9,373 bases of DNA from contig CANIXM010000045.1 in assembly GCA_947471245.1 (NCBI GenBank), positions 1 through 9,373 on the forward strand, in the 5' to 3' direction. This stretch comes from Paludibacteraceae bacterium (GTDB lineage: Bacteria > Bacteroidota > Bacteroidia > Bacteroidales > Paludibacteraceae). The notes under the pieces were generated by a model, which was not told the origin of the DNA, did no database searches, and saw only the letters and a program-made list of their open reading frames with translations. A program made the position numbers and the translations under genes. Below, in pieces: positions 1 through 5,932 of this stretch (position 1 is its first letter; every line of letters begins with the position of its first letter).

Positions 1-361
1 AAAAGAAATACGTCTCTAAGCCCATGTACAGCAAATAGTAGGTGATAAAAACCATGCTGAATTCTCGCAACTGTACCTTCACGGCTATCAGGTAAATACC
101 CGCAATTATAAGGCTTGCTAGGATTTTAACCAGCTTAAGTATCATATATAAGTTAGTCAACTTGCGGGGGTTGTCTTTTTTGGAATTAATCAGCACGTTG
201 ATAAAAATCATCCCATACACATAAAAGAAAGTAGGAATGAATGGATACCAAGTAAAATAACTTCCAGTGTAAACGTGGACCAACAACCACCACACTCCCC
301 AACCCGAAATCAAAATGAATGCCGAAAACAAAAGATAGAAAAGTCTTTTTAATTCTTGCAT
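1..361 (-). CDS. Small four-helix membrane protein in the atp operon, AtpI-like (3' end outside window)
   Basis: The frame opens at an ATG (361-359) and stays open for 120 codons to the left edge, so the C-terminus is missing. The visible protein is strongly hydrophobic with about four membrane segments, near residues 6-30, 38-58, 71-94 and 101-120. The first is rich in Trp (GWGVWW at 20-25), and a basic polar loop (NSKKDNPRK, 59-67) separates segments two and three. It starts 8 nt after the atpC stop, so it is almost certainly co-transcribed with atpD and atpC. From memory, Bacteroidales atp operons carry an uncharacterised small membrane protein gene here, between atpC and atpB. Position, size and topology resemble AtpI, which helps Fo c-ring assembly or Mg2+ supply in other bacteria. 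I see no diagnostic AtpI motif, so this role is inferred from context. That the reading frame is a real gene is quite secure. Confidence 0.8.
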   Translation of the reverse strand, partial: MQELKRLFYLLFSAFILISGWGVWWLLVHVYTGSYFTWYPFIPTFFYVYGMIFINVLINSKKDNPRKLTNLYMILKLVKILASLIIAGIYLIAVKVQLREFSMVFITYYLLYMGLETYFF

Positions 362-369
362 ATTCAGGA

Positions 370-612
370 TTAGGAGACAGCTTCCAAGCAAATGGTGACA
401 CAATTATTATTCACTTCTACAAATCCCCCATCGATGGTCAACTCTGATTCCTGATTGTTGACCGAATAAGTCAATTTACCTGCTTTCAAAGAAGAAATAA
501 TCGGAGCATGATTTTCCCACAGTGTGAAAAGACCATTCTTTCCTGGAAGGGTTACTGATGTAACATCACCTGAAAAGTAAATTTGCTCTGGGGTAATTAT
601 GTCAAGTTTCAT
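370..612 (-). CDS. atpC: F1Fo ATP synthase subunit epsilon, short form
   Basis: Epsilon is part of the central stalk of F1 and couples rotation of the c-ring to catalysis. The 80-residue product is only the N-terminal beta-sandwich domain. The family hallmarks are present: the opening MKLDIITPEQIYFSGDV (1-17), a TLPGKNGLFTLWENHAP block (21-37, matching the usual G-x-F/HAP segment), and GGFVEVNNNCVTICLEA (62-78), the last strands of the sandwich. Typical epsilon subunits are 130-140 residues, the rest being a two-helix C-terminal domain that can inhibit ATP hydrolysis. That domain is absent here: the stop follows directly after the last strand, and the next gene starts 8 nt later, leaving no room for a frameshifted tail. 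Short epsilons are known in Bacteroidota and Chlorobi, so I read this as a natural form rather than a truncation. The ATG lies 32 nt after atpD, without a Shine-Dalgarno sequence. Confidence 0.95.
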   Translation of the reverse strand: MKLDIITPEQIYFSGDVTSVTLPGKNGLFTLWENHAPIISSLKAGKLTYSVNNQESELTIDGGFVEVNNNCVTICLEAVS

Positions 613-644
613 AGATTTGTATTTACGCTGTACAATGCTAATTT

Positions 645-2168
645 TTATTTTTTAGATTGCTCAATCAATTTTCTGCCTTTTTCGATAGCGTCATCAATTG
701 TTCCAACATTTAGGAAAGCCATCTCTGGAAGTTCATCCAATTCGCCATTAAGAATCATCTTAAATCCACGAATGGTTTCATCTATAGGTACCATCACACC
801 AGGTATGCCCGAAAACTGAGCCGCCATGTGGAAAGGTTGAGACAAGAAACGTTGAACTTTTCTTGCACGTAACACAGTTAGTCTGTCTTCGTCAGAAAGT
901 TCTTCCATGCCTAAGATGGAAATGATATCTTGAAGTTCTTTGTTGCGTTGAAGGATTTGTTTTACACGTTGTGCGGTATTGTAGTGATCCTCACCAACTA
1001 CAAGTGGAGAGAGGATACGCGAAGTAGATTCCAGTGGATCTACAGCAGGATAAATACCCAACTCAGAAATCTTACGACTTAGTACAGTCGTAGCATCTAA
1101 GTGAGAGAATGTGGTAGCGGGAGCAGGGTCAGTCAAGTCATCGGCAGGCACATAAATAGCCTGTACAGAGGTGATAGAACCGTTTTTGGTAGATGTAATG
1201 CGCTCTTGCATACGTCCCATCTCAGTGGCAAGTGTAGGTTGATAACCTACCGCCGATGGCATACGTCCAAGAAGTGCAGACACCTCAGAACCAGCCTGTG
1301 TGAAACGGAATATGTTGTCAATAAAGAATAGGATGTCACGACCACCACCAGCAGAACCATCGCCATCGCGGAACGATTCGGCAACCGTAAGACCCGATAG
1401 AGCCACAGAAGAACGTGCTCCTGGTGGTTCGTTCATCTGACCAAACACGAGTGTAGCTTGTGATTTGGCAACTTCTGTATAATCAACCTTAGACAAATCC
1501 CAGTCTCCGGCTTCCATTGATTTTTTAAATTCTTCTCCATAACGAATAACTCCTGCATCTATCATCTCACGTAGCAAGTCATTACCCTCACGAGTACGCT
1601 CACCTACTCCTGCAAACACAGAAAAACCGTCGTGTCCTTTAGCAATATTGTTAATCAACTCCATGATCAATACGGTCTTTCCTACACCAGCACCACCGAA
1701 CAAACCAATTTTTCCTCCCTTACAGTATGGCTCCAACAAGTCGATTACTTTGATACCAGTAAAGAGTACACTTTCGCTTGTTGATAGATCTTCAAATTTT
1801 GGTGGCTCGCGGTGAATGGGGAAAGCTCCTTTTTTATCAAGAGATTTCATACCGTCGATAGAATCACCGATAACGTTCATCAATCTACCTTTTACCTGAT
1901 TACCTACTGGCATGGAAATCGGTGCTCCAAGTGCAGTGGCTTTCAGCCCTCTACGAAGTCCATCAGTAGAATCCATGGCTACAGTACGAACTGTATTTTC
2001 ACCTATGTGTTGTTGAATTTCTACTATTAAGACATTTCCATTACCACGATCGATGCTCAATGCACCATTGATGGCGGGCAATTTCAAACCTTCACTTCCT
2101 TTGAAATCAAAAAACACGTCCACTACTGGACCGATGACCTGCGAGATATGACCAACTAACTCTGACAT
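645..2168 (-). CDS. atpD: F1Fo ATP synthase subunit beta (catalytic)
   Basis: This is the catalytic subunit of the F1 head (alpha3-beta3), on the cytoplasmic side of the membrane, where ADP and phosphate are joined to ATP. The 507-residue product has all the expected parts: an N-terminal beta-barrel (about 1-80), Walker A GGAGVGKT at 158-165, the catalytic Glu in GER (E190) with R191, Walker B ending in FFIDN (281-285), the GRMPSAVGYQPTLATEMG stretch (301-318), the family signature PAVDPLESTS (374-383), and the DELSEED loop as EELSDED (422-428). It is longer than E. coli AtpD (460) mainly through an insertion of roughly 25 residues at about 209-236 and a Gly-rich insertion at 269-276. It is the first gene of the operon and is followed by atpC. 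A good Bacteroidota promoter lies about 50-80 nt upstream. No alpha subunit gene is in view; in Bacteroidales it lies further downstream, after atpB, E, F and H. Confidence 0.99.
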   Translation of the reverse strand: MSELVGHISQVIGPVVDVFFDFKGSEGLKLPAINGALSIDRGNGNVLIVEIQQHIGENTVRTVAMDSTDGLRRGLKATALGAPISMPVGNQVKGRLMNVIGDSIDGMKSLDKKGAFPIHREPPKFEDLSTSESVLFTGIKVIDLLEPYCKGGKIGLFGGAGVGKTVLIMELINNIAKGHDGFSVFAGVGERTREGNDLLREMIDAGVIRYGEEFKKSMEAGDWDLSKVDYTEVAKSQATLVFGQMNEPPGARSSVALSGLTVAESFRDGDGSAGGGRDILFFIDNIFRFTQAGSEVSALLGRMPSAVGYQPTLATEMGRMQERITSTKNGSITSVQAIYVPADDLTDPAPATTFSHLDATTVLSRKISELGIYPAVDPLESTSRILSPLVVGEDHYNTAQRVKQILQRNKELQDIISILGMEELSDEDRLTVLRARKVQRFLSQPFHMAAQFSGIPGVMVPIDETIRGFKMILNGELDELPEMAFLNVGTIDDAIEKGRKLIEQSKK

Positions 2169-2220
2169 AATTTATTGCGTTTGGGTAATTGATAAATTAA
2201 TTTACTTAAATATCGAGATA

Positions 2221-2250
2221 CAAAAATACTGATATATTTGAACTAGCAAT
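2221..2250 (-). promoter_or_regulatory. Probable promoter of the atpD-atpC operon
   Basis: On the minus strand TATTTTTG (2228-2221) fits the Bacteroidota -7 element TAnnTTTG exactly. ATTG (2250-2247) stands 18 nt upstream and matches three of four positions of the -33 element TTTG. The spacing fits the usual 17-23 nt. The predicted transcript start is near 2214, giving a leader of about 46 nt before the atpD ATG. It is the best match in the gap on this strand. Short A/T-rich motifs can occur by chance in such DNA, so the call rests on position as well as sequence. Confidence 0.65.
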
Positions 2251-2357
2251 GGAATTATTCTTAATTCTAATAAAAAAAACACCTGTTAGTAGTTTTTATT
2301 GTTAATTTTCAGGCATTTAAAGGTGTAAAATATTTTAAAATAATACTTATATAACAA

Positions 2358-2392
2358 TCAACCGAATGATGGCTTATCCATCATTCGGTTGA
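2358..2392. repeat. Perfect 15-bp inverted repeat (hairpin) in the fabI-atpD gap
   Basis: The arms 2358-2372 (TCAACCGAATGATGG) and 2378-2392 are perfectly complementary and enclose a 5-nt loop (CTTAT on the plus strand). As RNA either strand would form a strong hairpin. On the minus strand it is followed by TTGTTATATAAG, moderately U-rich, and on the plus strand by ACAAAATCAC, so if it terminates transcription the minus strand is the more likely direction. It lies 245 nt beyond the fabI terminator stem and about 110 nt upstream of the atp promoter, so it is not at the end of any gene I can recognise. It could be a second terminator insulating the atp promoter, the 3' end of an unrecognised small RNA, a protein-binding site or a dispersed repeat. 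Confidence 0.7.
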
Positions 2393-2637
2393 ACAAAATC
2401 ACTATAGATGCCGTTATAATAACGCATTTTATAAATTATTGTTTAACTAATTTTCTAGAATTTATAGGTATATTTGAAGGAAAATGCATTAAAATGAGTG
2501 ACGACTGGGCTTGTAATTATTTAGAACAGGTTAAAAGCAATTACTATTTAACTTTCTTGCAACTATGTTTTCGAATGTAACCTTAAGTGGTAAGTCCTTG
2601 TTGATTACCTTCGTGATTAATGACACTATGCTACAAA
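2393..2637. other. Intergenic stretch without a recognisable gene
   Basis: This A/T-rich stretch lies between the inverted repeat and the fabI terminator. A plus-strand frame of 63 codons runs 2389-2580, but it opens with TTG inside the inverted repeat arm, has no convincing promoter in place, is rich in codons for Ile, Asn, Phe and Tyr as expected of random A/T-rich DNA, and resembles no protein I know. On the minus strand stops are frequent. A TATATTTG -7-like element at 2469-2476 on the plus strand lacks a -33 partner at normal spacing (the nearest TTG is about 27 nt upstream). I see no tRNA, tmRNA or SRP RNA signature. It may be plain spacer, a decayed gene or the body of a small RNA. Confidence 0.5.
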
Positions 2638-2669
2638 AAAAGTCAGCTATGCGGGCATAACTGACTTTT
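2635..2669 (-). terminator. Intrinsic terminator of fabI
   Basis: Minus-strand RNA from this segment folds into a stem of 14 base pairs with one internal mismatch (C2647 against A2660) and a 4-nt loop (2652-2655). The outer pairs are AAAAGTCAG with CTGACTTTT (2638-2646 and 2661-2669). The stem is followed directly by an uninterrupted run of seven Ts on the minus strand (complement of 2641-2635, overlapping the stem base). It begins 38 nt after the fabI stop, so fabI transcription very likely ends here. Confidence 0.88.
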
Positions 2670-2707
2670 ATAATGTTTTCACTTTCGTGTGAGTGAATGT
2701 TTCCTGT

Positions 2708-3523
2708 TTATTCTTTACAGTATTGATGCATTACATCAGCACTCATGGTCATGCTTGAGAAACCACCATCATGTAGTAGGTTTTGCATGGTCACCTTGCG
2801 TGTTAAATCGCTAAACATTACCACACAGTAATCAGCACAATCCATGGCTGAAGCATTGCCAAGTGGCGACATGCGCTCAGAATAATCCAACAGACCATCC
2901 AAGTCTTTCACTCCACTACCTGCTGTAGTCACAGTTGGTGATTGAGAAATGGTGTTAACACGTACCTTCTTATCTTTACCATAAATATATCCAAAACTAC
3001 GAGCAATAGACTCCAACACGGCTTTAGCATCTGCCATATCGCTATATCCTGCTACTGTACGTTGTGCAGCCAAGTATGAAAGTGCTACAACAGATCCATA
3101 CTCATTGATAGCATCCATCTTTTTTGCTACTTGTAACACCTTGTGGAATGATACAGCAGAAACATCCAATGTGGTAGATAGTAGATCATAATCCAAATCG
3201 TCATACGCTTTCTTTTTGCGCACATTAGGCGACATACCAATAGAGTGAAGTACAAAGTCAATTTTGCCTCCCAAAACTTCCATTGAAGTCGAGAAAACAT
3301 TTTCTAAGTCAGTTACACTTGTGGCATCTGCAGGAATAAGAGTTGCATTTAGTTTTTTTGCTAATTCATCTGTAGTTCCCATGCGAACTGCAATTGGTGT
3401 GTTGGAGAGTGTGATGATTGCACCTTCTTCTACTGCGCGCTCGGCTACTTTCCATGCAATAGACATGTCGTTAAGTGCTCCAAAAATGATTCCTCTTTTG
3501 CCTTTTAATAAGTTGTATGACAT
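2708..3523 (-). CDS. fabI: Enoyl-[acyl-carrier-protein] reductase (NADH), FabI type
   Basis: FabI reduces trans-2-enoyl-ACP to acyl-ACP, the last step of each cycle of type II fatty acid synthesis in the cytoplasm. The 271-residue product is a classical-length FabI of the short-chain dehydrogenase superfamily. It has the nucleotide-binding start GKRGIIFGALNDMSIAW (8-24), the HSIG block (93-96), and the FabI catalytic pattern Y150-x9-Y160-x6-K167, the same spacing as E. coli Tyr146/Tyr156/Lys163. The segment ISQSPTVTTAGSGVKD (192-207) corresponds to the flexible substrate-binding loop, with SQSP in place of the common SAGP. Next to G96 (E. coli Gly93, where diazaborine and triclosan resistance changes map) stand M97 and S98, where E. 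coli has Phe and Ala. It has its own promoter and terminator, so it appears monocistronic. Other Bacteroidota may carry FabK as well; none is in view. Confidence 0.95.
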   Translation of the reverse strand: MSYNLLKGKRGIIFGALNDMSIAWKVAERAVEEGAIITLSNTPIAVRMGTTDELAKKLNATLIPADATSVTDLENVFSTSMEVLGGKIDFVLHSIGMSPNVRKKKAYDDLDYDLLSTTLDVSAVSFHKVLQVAKKMDAINEYGSVVALSYLAAQRTVAGYSDMADAKAVLESIARSFGYIYGKDKKVRVNTISQSPTVTTAGSGVKDLDGLLDYSERMSPLGNASAMDCADYCVVMFSDLTRKVTMQNLLHDGGFSSMTMSADVMHQYCKE

Positions 3524-3598
3524 ATAGTTTATATAATTTAGATTAGTTATGATCCAGTGTGCGAAATGAATGTACAGCTGGGATTAAATAATTTGGCA

Positions 3599-3632
3599 CA
3601 AAGATAGTAAAAATGAGTAACACAAACACAAA
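3599..3632 (-). promoter_or_regulatory. Probable promoter of fabI
   Basis: On the minus strand TATCTTTG (3606-3599) is an exact TAnnTTTG -7 element. Two TTTG boxes can serve as -33 element: 3632-3629, at 22-nt spacing, and 3626-3623, at 16-nt spacing. The predicted start is near 3592, giving a leader of about 69 nt. The farther box overlaps the base of the serA terminator stem (3630-3644), so the end of the serC-serA unit and the fabI promoter are packed together. Confidence 0.7.
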
Positions 3633-3667
3633 TCCGCCATAAAAAACTATTGTTTTATGGCGGATTT
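3630..3667 (-). terminator. Terminator of the serC-serA operon
   Basis: A perfect 15-bp inverted repeat, arms 3630-3644 (AAATCCGCCATAAAA) and 3653-3667, encloses an 8-nt loop. It starts 23 nt after the serA stop. The stem has a G+C-rich core (CCGCC/GGCGG) flanked by A/T pairs. The minus-strand RNA continues as GUGUUUGUGUU, so its U-tract is imperfect, although the stem base itself ends in UUU. The stem is strong enough to make termination the most likely role. Confidence 0.82.
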
Positions 3668-3690
3668 TGTGTGTAGTGTCTGATTTATAG

Positions 3691-4608
3691 TTAGTTCACT
3701 CTGTATTTTTCGTTGCCAGTTTTCAGGAAGTCGGCTATTTGCTTGGCTGCAGCAATGCCAGCGTTGATATTGGCTTCTGATGTTTGAGCACCCATCTTCT
3801 TCGGAGTGGAGAAATATCGTGCTTCAAATTTTTCCACCATCTCTGCATGATTGGAAGGTAGTATGTCCGTTACGTATCTGAAATCGGTACGTTCATTCAT
3901 AAACTCTACCATCTGTGCCTCATCAATCACCTCTTTACGTGCAGTATTTACCAGCACTGCTCCCTTAGGTAACTTAGCTAATAGGGCTGCATTGATTGAT
4001 TTTTTCGTTTCTGCAGTAGCAGGTATGTGAAGCGATACAATATCGCAAGTACTGTACAATTCTTCCACACTTGACAATGCTTTTACACCGTCTTTTTCGA
4101 TTACTTCAGCAGGGCAAAAAGCATCATAAGCGTACAAATCCATTCCAAAACCTTTTGCTATGCGCGCAACGTTTCTTCCTACATTGCCATAGGCATGTAT
4201 TCCGAGTTTTTTGCCCATTAGCTCAGTGCCAGATGTGCCATTGTATTGATTTCTAACAGCAAAAACAAGCAACCCAAAAACAAGTTCTGCTACAGCATTT
4301 GCGTTTTGCCCAGGTGTGTTCATCACACAGATCCCCGCTTTTGTGGCAGCTTCTAAATCCACGTTGTCATATCCAGCGCCAGCTCTTACTACAATTTTCA
4401 ATGCTTTTGCTGCTGCAATAACTTCTGCGTCGATGATGTCGCTACGGATGATGATGGCATTGGCATCAACTACGGCATCGAGCAATTGTTGTTTTTCGGT
4501 GTATTTTTCTAGCAATGCTAGTTCAAAACCTGCTGCTTCTATTTCTTGACGGATACCATCTACTGCTATTTTTGCAAATGGTTTGTCGGTGGCGATAAGT
4601 ACTTTCAT
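3691..4608 (-). CDS. serA: D-3-phosphoglycerate dehydrogenase, short ACT-less form
   Basis: SerA oxidises 3-phosphoglycerate to 3-phosphohydroxypyruvate with NAD+, the first step of serine synthesis. The 305-residue product has only the substrate- and nucleotide-binding domains of the D-2-hydroxyacid dehydrogenase family, with no ACT domain, so feedback control by serine through that domain is not expected. Visible features are VVRAGAGYDNVDL (73-85) with Arg75, MNTPGQNANAVAE (96-108), a nucleotide loop AYGNVG (139-144) in which the first Gly of GxGxxG is Ala, Asp162 at the end of the next strand, and NTARKEVIDE (221-230) with catalytic Arg224. The usual His of the TPH-x-GA motif is replaced: the protein reads TPKKMGAQTSEAN (268-280). 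The partner Glu after the DV-F segment is not evident in TDILPSNHAE (247-256). This fits the Lys-type PGDH described from Entamoeba and Bacteroidota (from memory, type IIIK). It follows serC by 62 nt. Confidence 0.93.
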   Translation of the reverse strand: MKVLIATDKPFAKIAVDGIRQEIEAAGFELALLEKYTEKQQLLDAVVDANAIIIRSDIIDAEVIAAAKALKIVVRAGAGYDNVDLEAATKAGICVMNTPGQNANAVAELVFGLLVFAVRNQYNGTSGTELMGKKLGIHAYGNVGRNVARIAKGFGMDLYAYDAFCPAEVIEKDGVKALSSVEELYSTCDIVSLHIPATAETKKSINAALLAKLPKGAVLVNTARKEVIDEAQMVEFMNERTDFRYVTDILPSNHAEMVEKFEARYFSTPKKMGAQTSEANINAGIAAAKQIADFLKTGNEKYRVN

Positions 4609-4628
4609 CTGTTAGTTAATATATTAAG

Positions 4629-4648
4629 CCCCCTACATCCCCAAGGGG
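4629..4648. repeat. G+C-rich dyad in the serC-serA gap, possible dispersed repeat
   Basis: The 62-nt gap between serC and serA contains CCCCCTACATCCCCAAGGGG (4629-4648), with CCCC/GGGG complementarity around AA (4639-4648) and a second C-block to the left that could also pair with the G-block, which gives a better loop. It stands out in an otherwise A/T-rich spacer. From memory, closely similar C-block/AAGGGG motifs are scattered through intergenic DNA of many Bacteroidota. Only this copy, plus a half-like match TTAAGGGGGA at 8551-8560, is in the window. Confidence 0.45.
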
Positions 4649-4670
4649 ACATAAAGAGTTGTTTTGTTGA

Positions 4671-5741
4671 CTATTTATGTAATTGTTCAAAATCTTTCAT
4701 GCAATCTACTAAAGCTTGTACGCTTTCAATAGGGAGTGCATTGTAGGTAGATGCTCGGAACCCACCCACCGAACGGTGACCTTTGATACCAACCATGCCA
4801 CGCTCAGTAGCCAATTTTTGGAAGTCAGCTTCTAGTGACTCAAAACCTGGTGCCATAACAAAGCAAATGTTCATGCGTGAGCGGTCTTCAACTGCTGCTG
4901 TGCCCACAAATAATGGATTGCGGTCAATTTCGTTGTATAATAGGTTTGCCTTAGCAATATTGTTTTTTTCCACTTCTACCAGTCCACCTTGTGCTTTCAA
5001 TAAACGTAGATTTTCTAATGCAGAATAGATAGGCAATACTGGAGGAGTATTGAACATGGATCCATTTTCAATATGAGTGGTGTAGTTGAGCATTGTAGGG
5101 ATGTATCTAGACACTTTTCCTAGCAACTCGTCTTTAATGATAACAAAAGTAAGACCAGCTGGTGCAAGATTTTTTTGAGCTCCACCGTAAATCATGGCAT
5201 ATTTAGAAACATCCATCGGACGTGAGAAAATATCAGATGACATGTCTGCAATTAAAGGCACAGGCGAATCAATATCTGTGAGGATTTCTGTTCCATAGAT
5301 GGTGTTATTGGTAGTGATGTGGAAGTAATCAGCATCTGTTGGAATCACATAATCTTTAGGTACGAAAGTGTAATTAGCCGATTTAGAAGAAGCAACTTCG
5401 ATGGTTTCACCAAATCCTTTGGCTTCTTTCATCGCTTTGCTTGCCCACACACCTGTAATAAGATATGCTGCTTTTTTCTCTAAGAAATTGAAAGGAATCA
5501 TACAAAACTGCAAACTAGCTCCACCGCCTAAAAATATCACCGAGTAACCTTCTGGAATATTAAGTAATTCTTTAAACAATGCTACTGTTTCGTCAACTAC
5601 CGGTTGAAAGTCTTTAGCACGGTGGCTGATTTCGAGTATTGAAAGTCCAGAACCATTAAAATCCAACACAGCTTGAGCTGTTTTTTCAATCACTTCGCGT
5701 GGCAAAATTGAAGGTCCCGCGTTAAAATTGTGCTTCTTCAT
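4671..5741 (-). CDS. serC: Phosphoserine aminotransferase
   Basis: SerC is a pyridoxal-phosphate enzyme that converts 3-phosphohydroxypyruvate and glutamate to O-phosphoserine and 2-oxoglutarate. In many bacteria it also serves pyridoxine synthesis. The 356-residue length is typical of the family. Seen are the N-terminal substrate motif FNAGPSILP (6-14), the phosphate-contact loop GGGAS (72-76), W99 in GVWA for ring stacking, D166 in IADMSSDIFSRP (164-175) for the PLP nitrogen, the Schiff-base Lys190 in GGAQKNLAPAG (186-196), and the C-terminal carboxylate/phosphate-binding stretch KGHRSVGGFRAS (320-331). Its product precursor is made by SerA, encoded 62 nt downstream, so the two genes form a pathway operon. 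No phosphoserine phosphatase (serB) gene is in view. A Bacteroidota promoter precedes it by about 55 nt. The start ATG is followed directly by MKKHNFNAGP, the normal family N-terminus. Confidence 0.98.
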   Translation of the reverse strand: MKKHNFNAGPSILPREVIEKTAQAVLDFNGSGLSILEISHRAKDFQPVVDETVALFKELLNIPEGYSVIFLGGGASLQFCMIPFNFLEKKAAYLITGVWASKAMKEAKGFGETIEVASSKSANYTFVPKDYVIPTDADYFHITTNNTIYGTEILTDIDSPVPLIADMSSDIFSRPMDVSKYAMIYGGAQKNLAPAGLTFVIIKDELLGKVSRYIPTMLNYTTHIENGSMFNTPPVLPIYSALENLRLLKAQGGLVEVEKNNIAKANLLYNEIDRNPLFVGTAAVEDRSRMNICFVMAPGFESLEADFQKLATERGMVGIKGHRSVGGFRASTYNALPIESVQALVDCMKDFEQLHK

Positions 5742-5795
5742 ATCTTAAAAAATTATTGTGTATAGTTTATTTTTTAACTTTCAAAAAATAGATTG

Positions 5796-5822
5796 CAAAG
5801 GTACATTTTTTTCAGGCTTCAA
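5796..5822 (-). promoter_or_regulatory. Probable promoter of serC-serA
   Basis: On the minus strand TACCTTTG (5803-5796) is an exact TAnnTTTG -7 element. A TTG (5822-5820) lies 16 nt upstream, slightly short of the common 17-23 nt spacing and with only three bases of the TTTG box, so the -33 part is weak. The predicted start is near 5789, about 48 nt before the serC ATG. Its position between the mutS stop and serC supports separate transcription of serC-serA. Confidence 0.6.
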
Positions 5823-5893
5823 CCTATAAAAAACATATTTTAACGAGAATATTTTTGTGATTTGGGGATGATATTGAATGAAAAGTGCTTGAA

Positions 5894-5920
5894 TTGCACA
5901 ACATTATTTCTTATGTGCAA
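5894..5920 (-). terminator. Weak hairpin after mutS, possible terminator
   Basis: Perfect 7-bp arms, TTGCACA (5894-5900) and TGTGCAA (5914-5920), enclose a 13-nt A/T-rich loop, 12 nt after the mutS stop. The loop is large, the stem is short and the following minus-strand bases (TTCAAGCACTTTTCATT) have only a modest T-tract. It is the only dyad near the mutS end that I noticed. Confidence 0.3.
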
Positions 5921-5932
5921 AGAAATCAGGGG

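Noticed and set aside
2233..2240. Plus-strand TATATTTG, a match to the -7 promoter element
   Set aside because: No TTTG or TTG lies 17-23 nt upstream and no plus-strand gene follows. Probably chance in A/T-rich DNA.
2279..2326. ACACCT (2279-2284) and AGGTGT (2321-2326) as a leader hairpin upstream of the atp promoter
   Set aside because: Only 6 bp around a 36-nt loop, and it lies upstream of the predicted transcript start. Too weak to annotate.
2389..2580. 63-codon plus-strand reading frame in the fabI-atpD gap
   Set aside because: It opens with TTG inside an inverted repeat, lacks a plausible promoter, has the composition of random A/T-rich DNA and resembles no known protein. Kept only as a note in the spacer entry.
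3549..3585. Imperfect dyad ATCCAG/CTGGGAT in the fabI leader, considered as a regulator or riboswitch
   Set aside because: It needs a bulge, has a long loop and matches no riboswitch or fatty acid regulator site that I know.
5850..5857. Plus-strand TATTTTTG, another -7-like match
   Set aside because: No -33 partner, and it would only transcribe antisense to mutS.
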